A stretch of 64,000 bases of DNA, from assembly GCF_900163785.1 (NCBI RefSeq), contig NZ_FUKN01000010.1, forward strand, positions 248,001-312,000. The letters run 5' to 3'. The position numbers were made by a program, and so were the translations under genes. Below the pieces are notes generated by a model, which had not been told where the DNA came from, did no database searches, and was given only the letters and a program-made list of their open reading frames with translations. Below are positions 1-9,046 of the stretch, piece after piece. This DNA is from Psychrobacter sp. JB385 (GTDB lineage: Bacteria; Pseudomonadota; Gammaproteobacteria; Pseudomonadales; Moraxellaceae). How positions within the stretch are numbered: the stretch's first letter is position 1; every line of letters starts with the position of its first letter.

Positions 1-173
1 ATCAAGGGCTACCAAGTTTACCTGTTACCTTGGAGCACGAGCGCGCGGTAAATGTGTTTTTGCGGGCGCAAGAGCCGAGTGTAATAGCAGCGGTCAAGTC
101 TAAAACGGACATTATTGATGAGAAGTCTTTGACTGTGTTTGCTGCTCTGCGTGAGCTCAAAAATAATTTTTAA
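1..173 (+). CDS. C-terminal fragment of an unidentified protein, possibly SelA-like
   Basis: An open frame enters from the left edge (codons in phase with position 3) and stops at TAA 171-173, giving about 56 residues. The segment contains LRAQEPSVIAAV followed by an acidic/hydrophobic tail ending in LKNNF. The pattern LR..xPxVIxxV...xxIDxxxL recalls the C-terminal end of L-seryl-tRNA(Sec) selenium transferase (SelA) and related PLP enzymes, where PVIGRI is followed by LDLR. That resemblance is from memory and weak; too little of the gene is present to decide. It is not obviously YejA, the periplasmic partner that often precedes yejB. Confidence 0.4.
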   Translation, partial: QGLPSLPVTLEHERAVNVFLRAQEPSVIAAVKSKTDIIDEKSLTVFAALRELKNNF

Positions 174-300
174 ACGTTTATGTTTGATTCTTAAACCCCT
201 ATGTCTGTACTTGCGGTGTCATGGATGGTTATACAGACTTGGTAAAAGCGAGCTACCCATTTTCTCTGTTGTTGTATGTTTACCTTAGGAAGCTATCATT

Positions 301-1368
301 ATGGGTCGTTATATCTTAAAAAGGTTACTGCTAATATTGCCGACGCTTTTTTTGATATTGCTGGCAAATTTTGTGATTGTACAAGCAGCGCCTGGTGGCC
401 CTGTAGAACAACAACTGGCACTTATCGAGCAAAGCGCAAAAGATAACGCGCTGAGCGGAAACATTGGTGCAGGCAGTTCAGGTAGCAACAGTACCTATCA
501 GGGCACTCGCGGCTTATCTGAAGACATGGTTGCTGCGATCAACGCACAGTATGGTTTTGACAAGTCTGCCCCTGAACGGTTTTGGCTCATGCTAAAAAAC
601 TATGCTCAGCTTGATTTTGGGGAGTCATTTTTTAAGGGACAACCTGTAACAGATCTTATTATAGAGAAGCTACCAGTCTCAATCTCACTTGGGCTTTGGA
701 GTACGCTGCTCATTTATATGATTGCCATTCCACTTGGTGTGTATAAAGCCATGCATCATGGTTCAGGTATTGATAAAATTACTGCTATGCTCCTCGCTAT
801 TGGTCATGCGGTTCCTGTGTTTGTATTTGCCGTTATACTCTTGGTGTTTTTTGCAGGCGGTAGTTACTGGAATATTTTTCCTTTGCAAGGCCTAACATCC
901 GAGAATTTTGATCAATTAAGCGCGCTGGGTAAGGTAAAAGACTATTTTTGGCATCTGGCATTACCACTTCTGGCAAGTACGGTTGGCGGGTTTGCAGGCT
1001 TGACCTATTTAACCAAGTTTAGCTTTTTAGAAGAATTGGGTAAGCAATATGTACTCACCGCTCGTGCTAAAGGTCTAAATGAGCGACAGGTTCTATATGG
1101 GCATGTGTTTCGCAATGCGATGTTGATCATTATTGCCGGTATTCCAGCCGCTATCGTTGGTATTTTCTTTGCCGGTAATTTTCTGATAGAGATTATTTTT
1201 AAACTTGACGGTTTGGGTTTACTGGGCTTTGAAGCCATTCAGCAGCGTGATTATCCCGTGATATTTGGTACGCTGTTTATTTTTACGTTGGTGGGGCTGT
1301 TATTACAGTTAATCAGTGATTTAAGTTATCATTTGATTGATCCTCGTATCGATTTTGAGGGGCGCTAA
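301..1368 (+). CDS. yejB: YejB, oligopeptide/microcin C-type ABC transporter permease
   Basis: Inner-membrane permease of a peptide-importing ABC transporter of the Yej type, which in E. coli takes up oligopeptides and microcin C. The 355 residues (E. coli YejB is about 364) begin with the typical MGRYILKRLLLILPT membrane segment and an APGGP motif, followed by a Gly/Ser-rich periplasmic stretch (about residues 55-75). The binding-protein-dependent permease core follows, with an EAA loop around GKQYVLTARAKGLN near residue 260. The last base of its TAA stop is the first base of the yejE start, so the two genes are translationally coupled. A yejA binding-protein gene is not visible immediately upstream. 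Confidence 0.9.
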   Translation: MGRYILKRLLLILPTLFLILLANFVIVQAAPGGPVEQQLALIEQSAKDNALSGNIGAGSSGSNSTYQGTRGLSEDMVAAINAQYGFDKSAPERFWLMLKNYAQLDFGESFFKGQPVTDLIIEKLPVSISLGLWSTLLIYMIAIPLGVYKAMHHGSGIDKITAMLLAIGHAVPVFVFAVILLVFFAGGSYWNIFPLQGLTSENFDQLSALGKVKDYFWHLALPLLASTVGGFAGLTYLTKFSFLEELGKQYVLTARAKGLNERQVLYGHVFRNAMLIIIAGIPAAIVGIFFAGNFLIEIIFKLDGLGLLGFEAIQQRDYPVIFGTLFIFTLVGLLLQLISDLSYHLIDPRIDFEGR

Positions 1369-2441
1369 TGTCAAGTCATCCACCAATCTCAATGGCATCT
1401 TCTGTCTCTATGCAAAAGAAGCGCCGTCTGAATCCTATCTGGCAAGCGCGATTAGGTCGCTTTCGCCGCAATCGTCTTGGCATGATATCGTTATTTATTT
1501 TTGCACTGATATTTGTGATTTGCATGGCAGCCAATGTGATAGCCAATGACAAACCGTTGCTGGTGCAGTATCAAGATGATTACTATTTCCCAATATTGAA
1601 AGCCTATCCAGAAACCACTTTTGGGGGCGTTTTTGAGACTGAAACCAACTATAAAGATCCAGCGGTACAAACCCTGATTAATGATCAAGGCTACTATGTC
1701 ATGCCGCCGATTCCTTTTGCGGATCAGACGCCAAATGTCGAGCTTGGTCTACCGTATCCAGCAGCGCCCAATAGTCAGAACTGGTTAGGTACGGATGACT
1801 TGGGCCGTGATGTGCTGGCGCGAATACTTTATGGGTTGCGGGTGTCACTATTGTTTGGTCTGGCGTTGACGCTTGCAGGCGCGCTGATTGGCATTGTCGT
1901 TGGAGCGATACAGGGATATTACGGGGGCTGGGTAGATTTGGCGGGTCAGCGATTTATGGAAGTGTGGGGCGGTATGCCGCAGCTTTTTATGATTATTATC
2001 CTAGTCAGTTTGTTTAGTCCCAGTATCACGATGCTATTTGCCATGATGCTTTTGTTTGGTTGGATGGGTTTGGTGGGTCTGGTCAGAGCGGAGTTTTTGC
2101 GAGCGCGTAATTTTGATTATGTGCGTGCTGCCCGAAATCTTGGCGTGTCAGATAGCCAAATTATGCTGAGACATATCTTACCAAATGCACTGGCCTCAAG
2201 TCTGTCACAGCTGCCATTTATCCTAACGGCCAATATTATTGCGTTGACCGCGCTAGATTTCTTAGGATATGGGTTGCCACCTGGCTCACCATCACTCGGT
2301 GAGCTGATGGTACAAGGCAAAAATAACCTTGATGCGCCTTGGTTGGCATTGTCAGGCTTTTTTAGCTTAACTTTTATCTTATCATTGCTTATCTTCGTTG
2401 GCGAAGCGCTGCGTGATGCGTTTGATCCGAGGCGCTCTTAA
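1368..2441 (+). CDS. yejE: YejE, oligopeptide/microcin C-type ABC transporter permease
   Basis: Second inner-membrane permease of the Yej peptide importer, 357 residues (E. coli about 341). It shows an N-terminal membrane segment after a basic leader (ARLGRFRRNRLGMISL), a long periplasmic loop with the typical PYPAAPNSQNWLGTDDLGRD sequence, then five hydrophobic segments. The EAA cytoplasmic loop (FDYVRAARNLGVSDSQIM) contacts the ATPase YejF. It starts at an ATG overlapping the stop of yejB by one base and ends one base before the yejF ATG, so the three genes form a tight operon. Confidence 0.9.
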   Translation: MSSHPPISMASSVSMQKKRRLNPIWQARLGRFRRNRLGMISLFIFALIFVICMAANVIANDKPLLVQYQDDYYFPILKAYPETTFGGVFETETNYKDPAVQTLINDQGYYVMPPIPFADQTPNVELGLPYPAAPNSQNWLGTDDLGRDVLARILYGLRVSLLFGLALTLAGALIGIVVGAIQGYYGGWVDLAGQRFMEVWGGMPQLFMIIILVSLFSPSITMLFAMMLLFGWMGLVGLVRAEFLRARNFDYVRAARNLGVSDSQIMLRHILPNALASSLSQLPFILTANIIALTALDFLGYGLPPGSPSLGELMVQGKNNLDAPWLALSGFFSLTFILSLLIFVGEALRDAFDPRRS

Positions 2442-2442
2442 T

Positions 2443-4113
2443 ATGACAACGACTACCGCAAAAGACGACCGCTCTAAGGCCAACCATACAAGTGAAAAAA
2501 ATAGGCTTGTGCTCATGGTAGATAAGCTCAGTATCGTGACTCCTGCCAACGTCACACTCGTTGATCAACTTTCTTACGAGCTTAGACAAGGACAAACGTT
2601 AGCCATCGTTGGCGAGTCAGGCTCTGGCAAATCCATTGGCAGTCTTGCGCTATTGGGATTATTACCAGAAAATCTGACGATTCGTGGTGAGGTGCAACTG
2701 GTAAATGATGTAGGCATGACTGCGTTGCCGATAGTGAATAGCCGCGAGCGTAATGCTTCATTGCGCGCTATTCGCGGACAGCGCATTGGTATGGTCTTCC
2801 AAGAGCCAATGACGGCATTGAATCCATTACATACCGTTGCCAAGCAAATCGCTGAATCACTGCGATTAAGCGGTGTACCCAAAAAATCATGGCGAGACAG
2901 AAGCATTGCTTTACTAAACGACGTCAATATTACTGATCCTACTGATAAGCTCAAACGCTATCCACATGAACTATCAGGCGGTCAGCGGCAACGTGTGATG
3001 ATTGCCATGGCGTTGGCACAGCAGCCCGATATATTGATCGCTGATGAACCAACCACCGCGCTTGATGTGACTTTGCAACATGAAATACTTGAGCTATTAG
3101 ATGACCTTAAGCATCAACATAACATGGCAATGGTGCTCATCAGTCACGATCTAAATCTGGTCAGACGTTATAGTGATGAGGTTATTGTCATGCGTCAAGG
3201 ACAGACGATTGAGCAGGGGCCAACGGCCGCTGTATTTAATCAGCCTCAGGCAGAATATACGCGTACGCTTATCCAGCAAGATTTTGGGCAGGCATTGACG
3301 TTACGTACTGATGAGCAGAGCCAGCATGTGACAGTACTGCAAGTCAATCATTTACAAGTGCAGTTTCCAATCGAAAAAAGCTTGTTTGGTAGTACGAAAC
3401 GCTGGTTTGATGCAGTCAAAGATGTAAGTATGAGTCTAAAAAAAGGGCAAGCGCTGGGAATTGTTGGAGAATCTGGCTCTGGCAAAACGACCATTGCCCT
3501 TGCACTCAGTCAGTTACTCAGTAATCAAGCACGTGTGAGCGGTCAAATGCAGATTAATGGACAAGAGATTTCAACATTGCCCAAAAAAGCGCTACGTGCC
3601 TTTCGCTCCCAGATTCAAATGGTGTTTCAAGATCCATTTGCCAGTATCAATCCTCGTATGACCGTATTGCAAATAGTTGAAGAGGGATTGCTGGTGCAAG
3701 GCGTTGACAAAGTGGCTCGTCAGCAGGCAGTGATGGAAAGTCTTGCTACCGTACATTTACCTATAGAGTTTGCGCAGCGGTATCCACATGAGCTATCAGG
3801 CGGTCAGCGTCAGCGTGTGGCTTTGGCACGAGCACTCATCATGAAGCCAAGCTTATTGATCTTGGATGAGCCCACCTCTGCGCTTGATAGTACAACGCAA
3901 GTGACGGTGGTCAAATTATTACGAGAAATTCAAGAAAAATTGAACATCAGCTACGTGTTTATTAGTCATGATCTAAAGGTCGTGCGTGCATTATGTCAGC
4001 AGGTGATGGTGTTAAAAAATGGTGTATGCGTCGAGTTTGGTGATACCGAAACCGTTTTCAATAGACCGCAACATCCCTATGCAAAAAAGTTATTGCAGGC
4101 AGGTATTATTTAG
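2443..4113 (+). CDS. yejF: YejF, double-domain ABC transporter ATPase
   Basis: Cytoplasmic ATPase energising the YejBE permease, 556 residues with two full ABC domains. The first has Walker A GESGSGKSIG and signature LSGGQRQR with ADEPTTALD; the second has GESGSGKTTIA, LSGGQRQRVALARAL and LDEPTSALD. I chose the ATG at 2443, one base after the yejE stop, over an upstream in-frame ATG at 2398 that lies within yejE. E. coli YejF is 529 residues, so the length fits. It is the last gene of the operon; an inverted repeat follows at 4128-4160. Confidence 0.9.
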   Translation: MTTTTAKDDRSKANHTSEKNRLVLMVDKLSIVTPANVTLVDQLSYELRQGQTLAIVGESGSGKSIGSLALLGLLPENLTIRGEVQLVNDVGMTALPIVNSRERNASLRAIRGQRIGMVFQEPMTALNPLHTVAKQIAESLRLSGVPKKSWRDRSIALLNDVNITDPTDKLKRYPHELSGGQRQRVMIAMALAQQPDILIADEPTTALDVTLQHEILELLDDLKHQHNMAMVLISHDLNLVRRYSDEVIVMRQGQTIEQGPTAAVFNQPQAEYTRTLIQQDFGQALTLRTDEQSQHVTVLQVNHLQVQFPIEKSLFGSTKRWFDAVKDVSMSLKKGQALGIVGESGSGKTTIALALSQLLSNQARVSGQMQINGQEISTLPKKALRAFRSQIQMVFQDPFASINPRMTVLQIVEEGLLVQGVDKVARQQAVMESLATVHLPIEFAQRYPHELSGGQRQRVALARALIMKPSLLILDEPTSALDSTTQVTVVKLLREIQEKLNISYVFISHDLKVVRALCQQVMVLKNGVCVEFGDTETVFNRPQHPYAKKLLQAGII

Positions 4114-4127
4114 CCTAAGCAAAATTC

Positions 4128-4160
4128 TTGTCTTAATAGAAAGTAGTTTGATTAAGACAA
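4128..4160. terminator. Inverted repeat after yejF, possible terminator
   Basis: A perfect 10-bp inverted repeat (TTGTCTTAAT / ATTAAGACAA) with a 13-nt loop lies 15 bases after the yejF stop. It lacks a clear T-run on either side, so it is a weak intrinsic terminator at best and could instead be an RNA-stabilising hairpin. The remaining 277 bases up to the next gene hold nothing else I can identify. Confidence 0.4.
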
Positions 4161-4437
4161 TCAGTAGTGGTCAGTAAGTGAAAATTTGATTACTTCATGC
4201 AAATGATTTGACGAAACCACGGCATCATAGTGAGTTAGAATCTTATAACAATCAGAGCATGGCCCTTCATAATAATAACGACATACTCAAAATGGCGGTG
4301 GTACAATGAGTTGAAGCCATTGCTCGATAAAATGAATGATTGTGCTGATGTTATTGTTGGTGCAATCAAAAGCATAAATGGTTGAGTAAATAGTCACCAT
4401 TGCTATGGTTAACATTGTTAAAAAGGATTTTGTACCC

Positions 4438-5742
4438 ATGAAAAAACAAAACAGTATGGCTAAATTGGTAAGTATGAATGGGTTACAGCATGCTGGTTAT
4501 TTGGCAGTTGCTAAGACCCGTGCCAAAGTACTAAAAGCGTTTTCTTATGTCATACCTATCAGAAGACCAATGTTATTTGTTGGTGAAACTTCTTGTGATG
4601 AGCTGTGCGATATGCTCATCAATGAAGGCAATACCAATGTCTTTATCGTCACTGATGCGGTGCTCAATAAACTGGGTGTGCCGACTAGAGTCACTGATTA
4701 TTTGGATCAGCACAATATCAGTTATACCGTCTATGATGGCGTGACGCCAGACCCTACATTTAAGGTCGTTGAAGAAGGGCTACGCCAGTCGTTGGAAGCC
4801 AAGTGTGATTCGATAGTTGCTATTGGCGGTGGCTCAGTAATTGACGCGGCTAAGATGATTGCGATGTCACAAGGCAATGATTGTGCTCCCCAAAAGCTTA
4901 TCGGTATACTTAAAGCAAGAAAACCTGCAACCCCTTTATATTGTATTCCTACAACGGCGGGCACAGGTTCAGAGGCGACACTAGGCGCGGTAGTATCAGA
5001 TGACGAAACCCATCAAAAAGCCTTATCTATCGACCCAAGAATGGTGCCATTAGCCGCCGCTATTGATCCTATCATTATGAAAGGCATGCCAGCACATATC
5101 ACAGCAGACACTGGGATTGATGTGCTGACGCATGCATTAGAAGCATGGATGAGTGTGAATGCGAGTGTGGAAACAGATTATTATGCCGCCTCTGCTGTCA
5201 AATCCGTGATGCATTATTTACCATTGGCCTATAAAGACGGCAGTGATTTAAAAGCCAGAGAAGAGATGGGAATAGCAGCACATTATGGCGGCATCGCATT
5301 TAACAAGGCTGGTCTAGGTTATGTACATGCCATTGCTCACCAGTTAGGCGCGCACTATAGTATCCCTCATGGTCGCGCTAACGCTATCGTGTTGCCTTAT
5401 ATACTTGATGTAAACCGTGATTCTAGCAAAAAGAGATTGGCGGCACTGGCCAAAAGAACGGGTATCGTGAAAGACAGTCAAACGAATGATAGTAACCTAA
5501 CCGATTATCTTATTACCCAAGTACGTAATTTGATTGAAATCGTAGGGATCAATCCAACTGTCAAAGGGATGCAGGTCAGCGACTTTGATAAGATTGCTAA
5601 AGCGGCTGCCAAAGAGGTCAGTGATACCTATGCGGTTCCGACTTATATGTCGGCATCTGAGATAAAAGATATTTTAATGAAAATCAAGCAGGCGAGTGAT
5701 GGGCTTTCAGATAATGAAGAGACAAGCGACAAGGTTGCTTAA
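4438..5742 (+). CDS. Iron-containing alcohol dehydrogenase
   Basis: Group III (Fe-type) NAD(P)-dependent alcohol dehydrogenase, 434 residues from the ATG at 4438. A dinucleotide-binding GGGS is near residue 130 and GTGSE near 175. The metal-ligand set is visible as Asp and His in GIDVLTHALEAW, His in HAIAHQLG and His in SIPHGRAN, matching the D/H/H/H arrangement of FucO-like enzymes. Upstream in-frame ATG at 4405 would add 11 residues; 4438 has AAGGA about ten bases upstream and gives MKKQNS, which I prefer. The exact substrate cannot be told. It stands alone, closed by a strong terminator. Confidence 0.85.
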   Translation: MKKQNSMAKLVSMNGLQHAGYLAVAKTRAKVLKAFSYVIPIRRPMLFVGETSCDELCDMLINEGNTNVFIVTDAVLNKLGVPTRVTDYLDQHNISYTVYDGVTPDPTFKVVEEGLRQSLEAKCDSIVAIGGGSVIDAAKMIAMSQGNDCAPQKLIGILKARKPATPLYCIPTTAGTGSEATLGAVVSDDETHQKALSIDPRMVPLAAAIDPIIMKGMPAHITADTGIDVLTHALEAWMSVNASVETDYYAASAVKSVMHYLPLAYKDGSDLKAREEMGIAAHYGGIAFNKAGLGYVHAIAHQLGAHYSIPHGRANAIVLPYILDVNRDSSKKRLAALAKRTGIVKDSQTNDSNLTDYLITQVRNLIEIVGINPTVKGMQVSDFDKIAKAAAKEVSDTYAVPTYMSASEIKDILMKIKQASDGLSDNEETSDKVA

Positions 5743-5757
5743 GAGTAGGTAGGGATT

Positions 5758-5796
5758 AAAGGACAGAGTATCGCTGAGATACTCTGTCCTTTTTAG
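5758..5796. terminator. Bidirectional terminator between the alcohol dehydrogenase and folE
   Basis: A perfect 15-bp inverted repeat (AAAGGACAGAGTATC with GATACTCTGTCCTTT) around a 5-nt loop GCTGA, followed by TTTTTA. It sits between convergent genes and can serve both strands. Confidence 0.85.
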
Positions 5797-5868
5797 TATG
5801 GTAATGACTTAAATGATAATAGTGATCTGTTTGAATTACTTATTTTGAGCAAGGTCAAAACCAGTTAT

Positions 5869-6480
5869 TTAAAACGCTGGTTGACGTCTAGGTATCGCCG
5901 TCAAAAATTCCATTCGTGCTTGATTGTCATGAACAAACTCACCCAGCATTGAAGTGGTGCGGGTAGTAGATTGTTGTTTATTCACGCCACGCATCATCAT
6001 ACACATATGCGAGGCATCCATCACAACAGCCACACCGCGGCAGCCTGTCACGTCCATAATGGTTTGCGCTATTTGATCACTTAGGTTTTCTTGAACCTGA
6101 AGACGACGGGCAAACATATCGACAATACGAGCAAATTTTGACAAACCCAATACCTGACCATTGGGCAAATAGCCTATGTGTGCGATACCATGAAAAGGTA
6201 ACATGTGATGTTCGCACAAGGAGTAGAATTCAATATTTTGTACCAATACTAACTCGCGATTGCTCGATGGAAATAGGGCGTCGTTGACAACTTCATCCAA
6301 GCTTTGATGATAGCCTTGTGTTAAGTGAGCAAAGGCTTTTGCGGCACGCATTGGCGTCTCTTCAAGACCCGGACGTTCTAAGTCCTCGCCAGTTGAGCCA
6401 ATCAGTTGACGATATGATTCAACGCTTTCTTGGTAATCTGATGTTATAGTTGGGGTGTTACTCATAAGTTTGGCAGCCAT
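5869..6480 (-). CDS. folE: GTP cyclohydrolase I (FolE)
   Basis: Converts GTP to 7,8-dihydroneopterin triphosphate, the first step of tetrahydrofolate synthesis. The zinc ligands are visible: Cys and His in [12 protein letters not shown] and the distal Cys in [11 protein letters not shown]. The substrate-binding region around [15 protein letters not shown] and the C-terminal [11 protein letters not shown] complete a canonical type IA enzyme of 203 residues. A second in-frame ATG at 6465 (MSNTPT) would shorten it by five residues; neither start has a convincing Shine-Dalgarno sequence. It faces the alcohol dehydrogenase gene across a shared terminator and is transcribed divergently from fabI. 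Confidence 0.93.
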   Translation of the reverse strand: MAAKLMSNTPTITSDYQESVESYRQLIGSTGEDLERPGLEETPMRAAKAFAHLTQGYHQSLDEVVNDALFPSSNRELVLVQNIEFYSLCEHHMLPFHGIAHIGYLPNGQVLGLSKFARIVDMFARRLQVQENLSDQIAQTIMDVTGCRGVAVVMDASHMCMMMRGVNKQQSTTRTTSMLGEFVHDNQARMEFLTAIPRRQPAF

Positions 6481-6704
6481 CCAAAATGTGGGTGTAGCTT
6501 AACGCTAAATCCTATTATGTAAAGGATTTTTATAAAAATTGTGCAAGCTGGGGAGGGTTGTGATTATACTTGAAATCTGACTAACTTCATACTGCTGTAG
6601 TGGCAGTTAAATTTTTAATGAATATTTATCAATATCGTAAGTTGTAATAGTTTACGAATGTACACTTAAAATATTTTATGTATAATGTAAAAGATTTTGC
6701 TTTC

Positions 6705-6733
6705 TTACACTGTAGTGAACTTACAGTTATATT
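6705..6733 (+). promoter_or_regulatory. Candidate fabI promoter with internal dyad
   Basis: TTACAC (6705-6710), a 17-bp spacer and TATATT (6728-6733) resemble a sigma-70 promoter 46 bases before the fabI start. The spacer carries CTGTA / TACAG arms separated by 7 bases, so a repressor could bind between the two hexamers. An alternative TATAAT lies at 6681-6686 without a clear -35 partner. Confidence 0.4.
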
Positions 6734-6779
6734 AAAACACATTAATTAAACAACTTTTATCGACTAAAAAGGGAATACT

Positions 6780-7589
6780 ATGTTGCTACAAGGCCAAAGA
6801 TTTGTTGTGACCGGCATTGCAAGTAAGCTGTCTATCGCTTGGGCTATCGCAGAAGCACTACATCGTGAAGGTGCGTCGCTTATCTTGACGTATCCAAACG
6901 ACAAAATTAAGAAGCGTGTCGATATGGCGGCGGAACAATTCGAAGCAGACTTGGTATTAGAGTGTGATGTGGCATCAGACGATTCTATCGCTGCCTGCTT
7001 CGAGCAAGTGAAAGCGCATTGGGGCGATGGTATTGATGGTGTCGTTCATGCGATTGGTTTTGCACCCATGGATCAGCTAGACGGTGATTTTGTGAATGCG
7101 ACCACTCGTGAGGGCAGTCATATTGCTCATGATATCTCAAGCTATAGTTTTGTTGCATTAGCCAAAGCAGCACGTGAGTTATTGGCAATGCGTCATGGCT
7201 CTATGTTGACGTTGACTTATGAAGGTAGTATCTCGGTATTACCGAACTACAATGTCATGGGTATGGCAAAAGCCAGTCTTGAAGCCAGCGTGCGTTATCT
7301 AGCGACTTCTATGGGCGGCGAAGGTATTCGTGTCAATGCCATCTCAGCAGGTCCTATTCGTACACTTGCTGCCAGCGGTATAAAATCATTTCGTAAGATG
7401 CTCGACATCAGCGAAAAGATTGCACCATTACAGCGCAACGTCACTCAGAATGAAGTAGGGAATGCTGCGCTATTTTTATTATCACCTTGGGCATCTGGGG
7501 TTACTGGTGAAATTATGTTTGTTGATGCAGGGTTTAATACTGTTGCAATTAGTGAACAATTGATGTTGCTCGACGAACCAAAGCAATAA
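6780..7589 (+). CDS. fabI: Enoyl-[acyl-carrier-protein] reductase (FabI)
   Basis: NADH-dependent enoyl-ACP reductase completing each elongation cycle of type II fatty-acid synthesis, 269 residues. The N-terminal [20 protein letters not shown] is the FabI cofactor-binding signature. The catalytic pair is in TYEGS (first Tyr) and [18 protein letters not shown] (Tyr and Lys), and the substrate loop [15 protein letters not shown] is intact. The start has AGGGA seven bases upstream. It is a single-gene unit closed by the terminator at 7637-7660. FabI is the target of triclosan-class inhibitors in other bacteria (family knowledge). Confidence 0.95.
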   Translation: MLLQGQRFVVTGIASKLSIAWAIAEALHREGASLILTYPNDKIKKRVDMAAEQFEADLVLECDVASDDSIAACFEQVKAHWGDGIDGVVHAIGFAPMDQLDGDFVNATTREGSHIAHDISSYSFVALAKAARELLAMRHGSMLTLTYEGSISVLPNYNVMGMAKASLEASVRYLATSMGGEGIRVNAISAGPIRTLAASGIKSFRKMLDISEKIAPLQRNVTQNEVGNAALFLLSPWASGVTGEIMFVDAGFNTVAISEQLMLLDEPKQ

Positions 7590-7636
7590 CCATTTAACCC
7601 CATTGGTTATTGTAAATGTTTAACTTAATTTAATAT

Positions 7637-7660
7637 AAAAGGCAACTGTGTTGCCTTTTT
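7637..7660 (+). terminator. fabI terminator
   Basis: AAAAGGCAAC and GTTGCCTTTT pair perfectly around a 3-nt loop, with a T-run on the end. It overlaps an in-frame GTG at 7648, which argues against that GTG as start of the next gene. Confidence 0.85.
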
Positions 7661-7704
7661 GGCCAAATGATAGATGGTTTGGCACTGATTTTTGGACAAC
7701 ACAT

Positions 7705-8388
7705 ATGATAACTAAATTACCAAAATGGATAATGTGGGGTGGGGCGCTACTGGCATTGAGTGCAGGTTGCGTAAATACAATTGCGTTAATGGGATTCACG
7801 ACTTTATCAGTCTCTCATGTGACTGGGAATGTAAGCTTATTTGCAACCGCTATCGCTGCTTTAGATATGCGCAGTATTTTGTTTATTGGTGCAACATTAT
7901 TAACTTTTTTAATAGGGGCAATATTGAGCGGTGTTATCATCGGTCAAACGTCATTAAAGCTTGGCAAGCGTTACAGTCTTGCGCTTAGTATTGAAGCGGT
8001 ATTACTGATACTCAGTTATTGGTTATACCAGCAGGAAAATAATATAGGGCAGTTGACAGCTGCCATGGCTTGCGGATTGCAGAATGTGATGGTGGCCACT
8101 TATAGCGCGTCTGCTATTAGAACCACGCATTTGACAGGTTTGACCTCAGATGTGGGTCATGCCATTGGTAACTGGATTGCTGGCCGCTCTATCGATAAAC
8201 CAAAGCTGACATTTCAATTAATTATTTGGCAATGTTTTTGTGGCGGCAGCGTCTTAGGTGCACTGTTATATAGTCAATTTCAATATAGGGCATTATTTAT
8301 GCCGATCATGATTGTTTCGACAACAGCGATTTTATATAGCGCTATGCTGCAAAAGTTACCAGAAAAAAGACAGCCAATCGAAATATAA
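7705..8388 (+). CDS. DUF1275 (YoaK-like) membrane protein
   Basis: Polytopic inner-membrane protein of 227 residues in the DUF1275 family, recognised by GALLALSAGCVNTIALMG and SVSHVTGNVS near the N-terminus and a second half beginning GLQNVMVATYSASAIRTTHLTG. About six hydrophobic segments are visible. Its transport substrate is unknown. I use the ATG at 7705; an upstream in-frame GTG at 7648 lies inside the fabI terminator. It is monocistronic, followed by an inverted repeat at 8410-8440. Confidence 0.8.
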   Translation: MITKLPKWIMWGGALLALSAGCVNTIALMGFTTLSVSHVTGNVSLFATAIAALDMRSILFIGATLLTFLIGAILSGVIIGQTSLKLGKRYSLALSIEAVLLILSYWLYQQENNIGQLTAAMACGLQNVMVATYSASAIRTTHLTGLTSDVGHAIGNWIAGRSIDKPKLTFQLIIWQCFCGGSVLGALLYSQFQYRALFMPIMIVSTTAILYSAMLQKLPEKRQPIEI

Positions 8389-8409
8389 GAAGGACATACT
8401 TTCTATATA

Positions 8410-8440
8410 GATACTCTTGAAAACGCTTTTCAAGAGTATC
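8410..8440. terminator. Hairpin after the DUF1275 gene
   Basis: A perfect 14-bp repeat (GATACTCTTGAAAA / TTTTCAAGAGTATC) around CGC. The T-tract is short (CTTTC), so termination may be inefficient. It lies between convergent genes and may act on both strands. Confidence 0.65.
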
Positions 8441-8511
8441 CTTTCAAACACTGAGTATTAAAGTTTAATGCTCTAGCTGTTTATTTTACTACTCTCTACT
8501 TACCCAAACTA

Positions 8512-8673
8512 TTATTTATCTTCTTGTTCATGATCTTCATGTTCATGCATACCTTGCATCATATCTAGCATCGAATCATCCGTGCGCTGCTGATCTTTTT
8601 TGGCAAGGCCATCTTGGTTGATATCTTTTGGCGCCATTTTGGTCGTCGAATCTGTTTTGTTATCGTTTGGCAT
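8512..8673 (-). CDS. 53-residue hydrophilic small protein
   Basis: A short open frame on the minus strand beginning MPNDNKTDSTTKMAPKD and ending HEHEDHEQEDK. AGGAG lies six bases before the ATG, a textbook ribosome-binding site, and the gene is flanked downstream by the hairpin at 8410-8440. The protein is very hydrophilic, has no signal peptide or membrane segment, and its C-terminal half is rich in Met, His, Asp and Glu (MMQGMHEHEDHEQED), which could bind a metal; that is inference. I do not recognise a family. Overlapping plus-strand frames have no ribosome-binding site. Confidence 0.6.
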   Translation of the reverse strand: MPNDNKTDSTTKMAPKDINQDGLAKKDQQRTDDSMLDMMQGMHEHEDHEQEDK

Positions 8674-9046
8674 AGCATACTCCTAGTCATCTCTATTAGT
8701 GTTTTTGCTCAACCTTATAATTATGTGACATCGATTTTGGCTTGTATAGGTCTGAATGATAATTGTTTGAATGCTTTATGTAATTTTTATAAGCCAAAGC
8801 GCCCATACGAAGCAGTGAGAGAGCCATGATTGAAAAATAAAAAGAATTGTGAGGTGATTATTGTTAATGAATCAAACAGATATCTTAAGAAACAAAATTA
8901 ATCAATATGTATTCATATATAAATTATTCTGATATGATATTTTCGCGCGTAATATTCACTATATGAATATTATGATGACTTATAACAAGTGTGTGTTGCA
9001 ATGATTTTTGTCTTCATACTCACTCTGGATGCGATAAGGATGATTT
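8674..9046. other. Intergenic region before the DASS transporter gene
   Basis: A 373-bp AT-rich divergent intergenic stretch. The only structure I see is the inverted repeat at 8951-8971, plus several AT-rich stretches that could be -10 elements for either neighbour. No gene with a ribosome-binding site was found. Confidence 0.6.
8951..8971. promoter_or_regulatory. Dyad upstream of the DASS transporter, possible operator
   Basis: AATATTCA and TGAATATT form a perfect 8-bp dyad with a 5-nt spacer (CTATA), 75 bases before the transporter start. The size suits a dimeric regulator, but AT-rich dyads also arise by chance. Confidence 0.35.

Noticed and set aside
7648..7704. GTG start extending the DUF1275 protein by 19 residues
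   Set aside because: The GTG lies in the loop and arm of the fabI terminator and the extension is not conserved-looking.
8614..8829. 71-codon plus-strand frame
   Set aside because: Overlaps the better-supported minus-strand 53-residue gene and lacks a ribosome-binding site.
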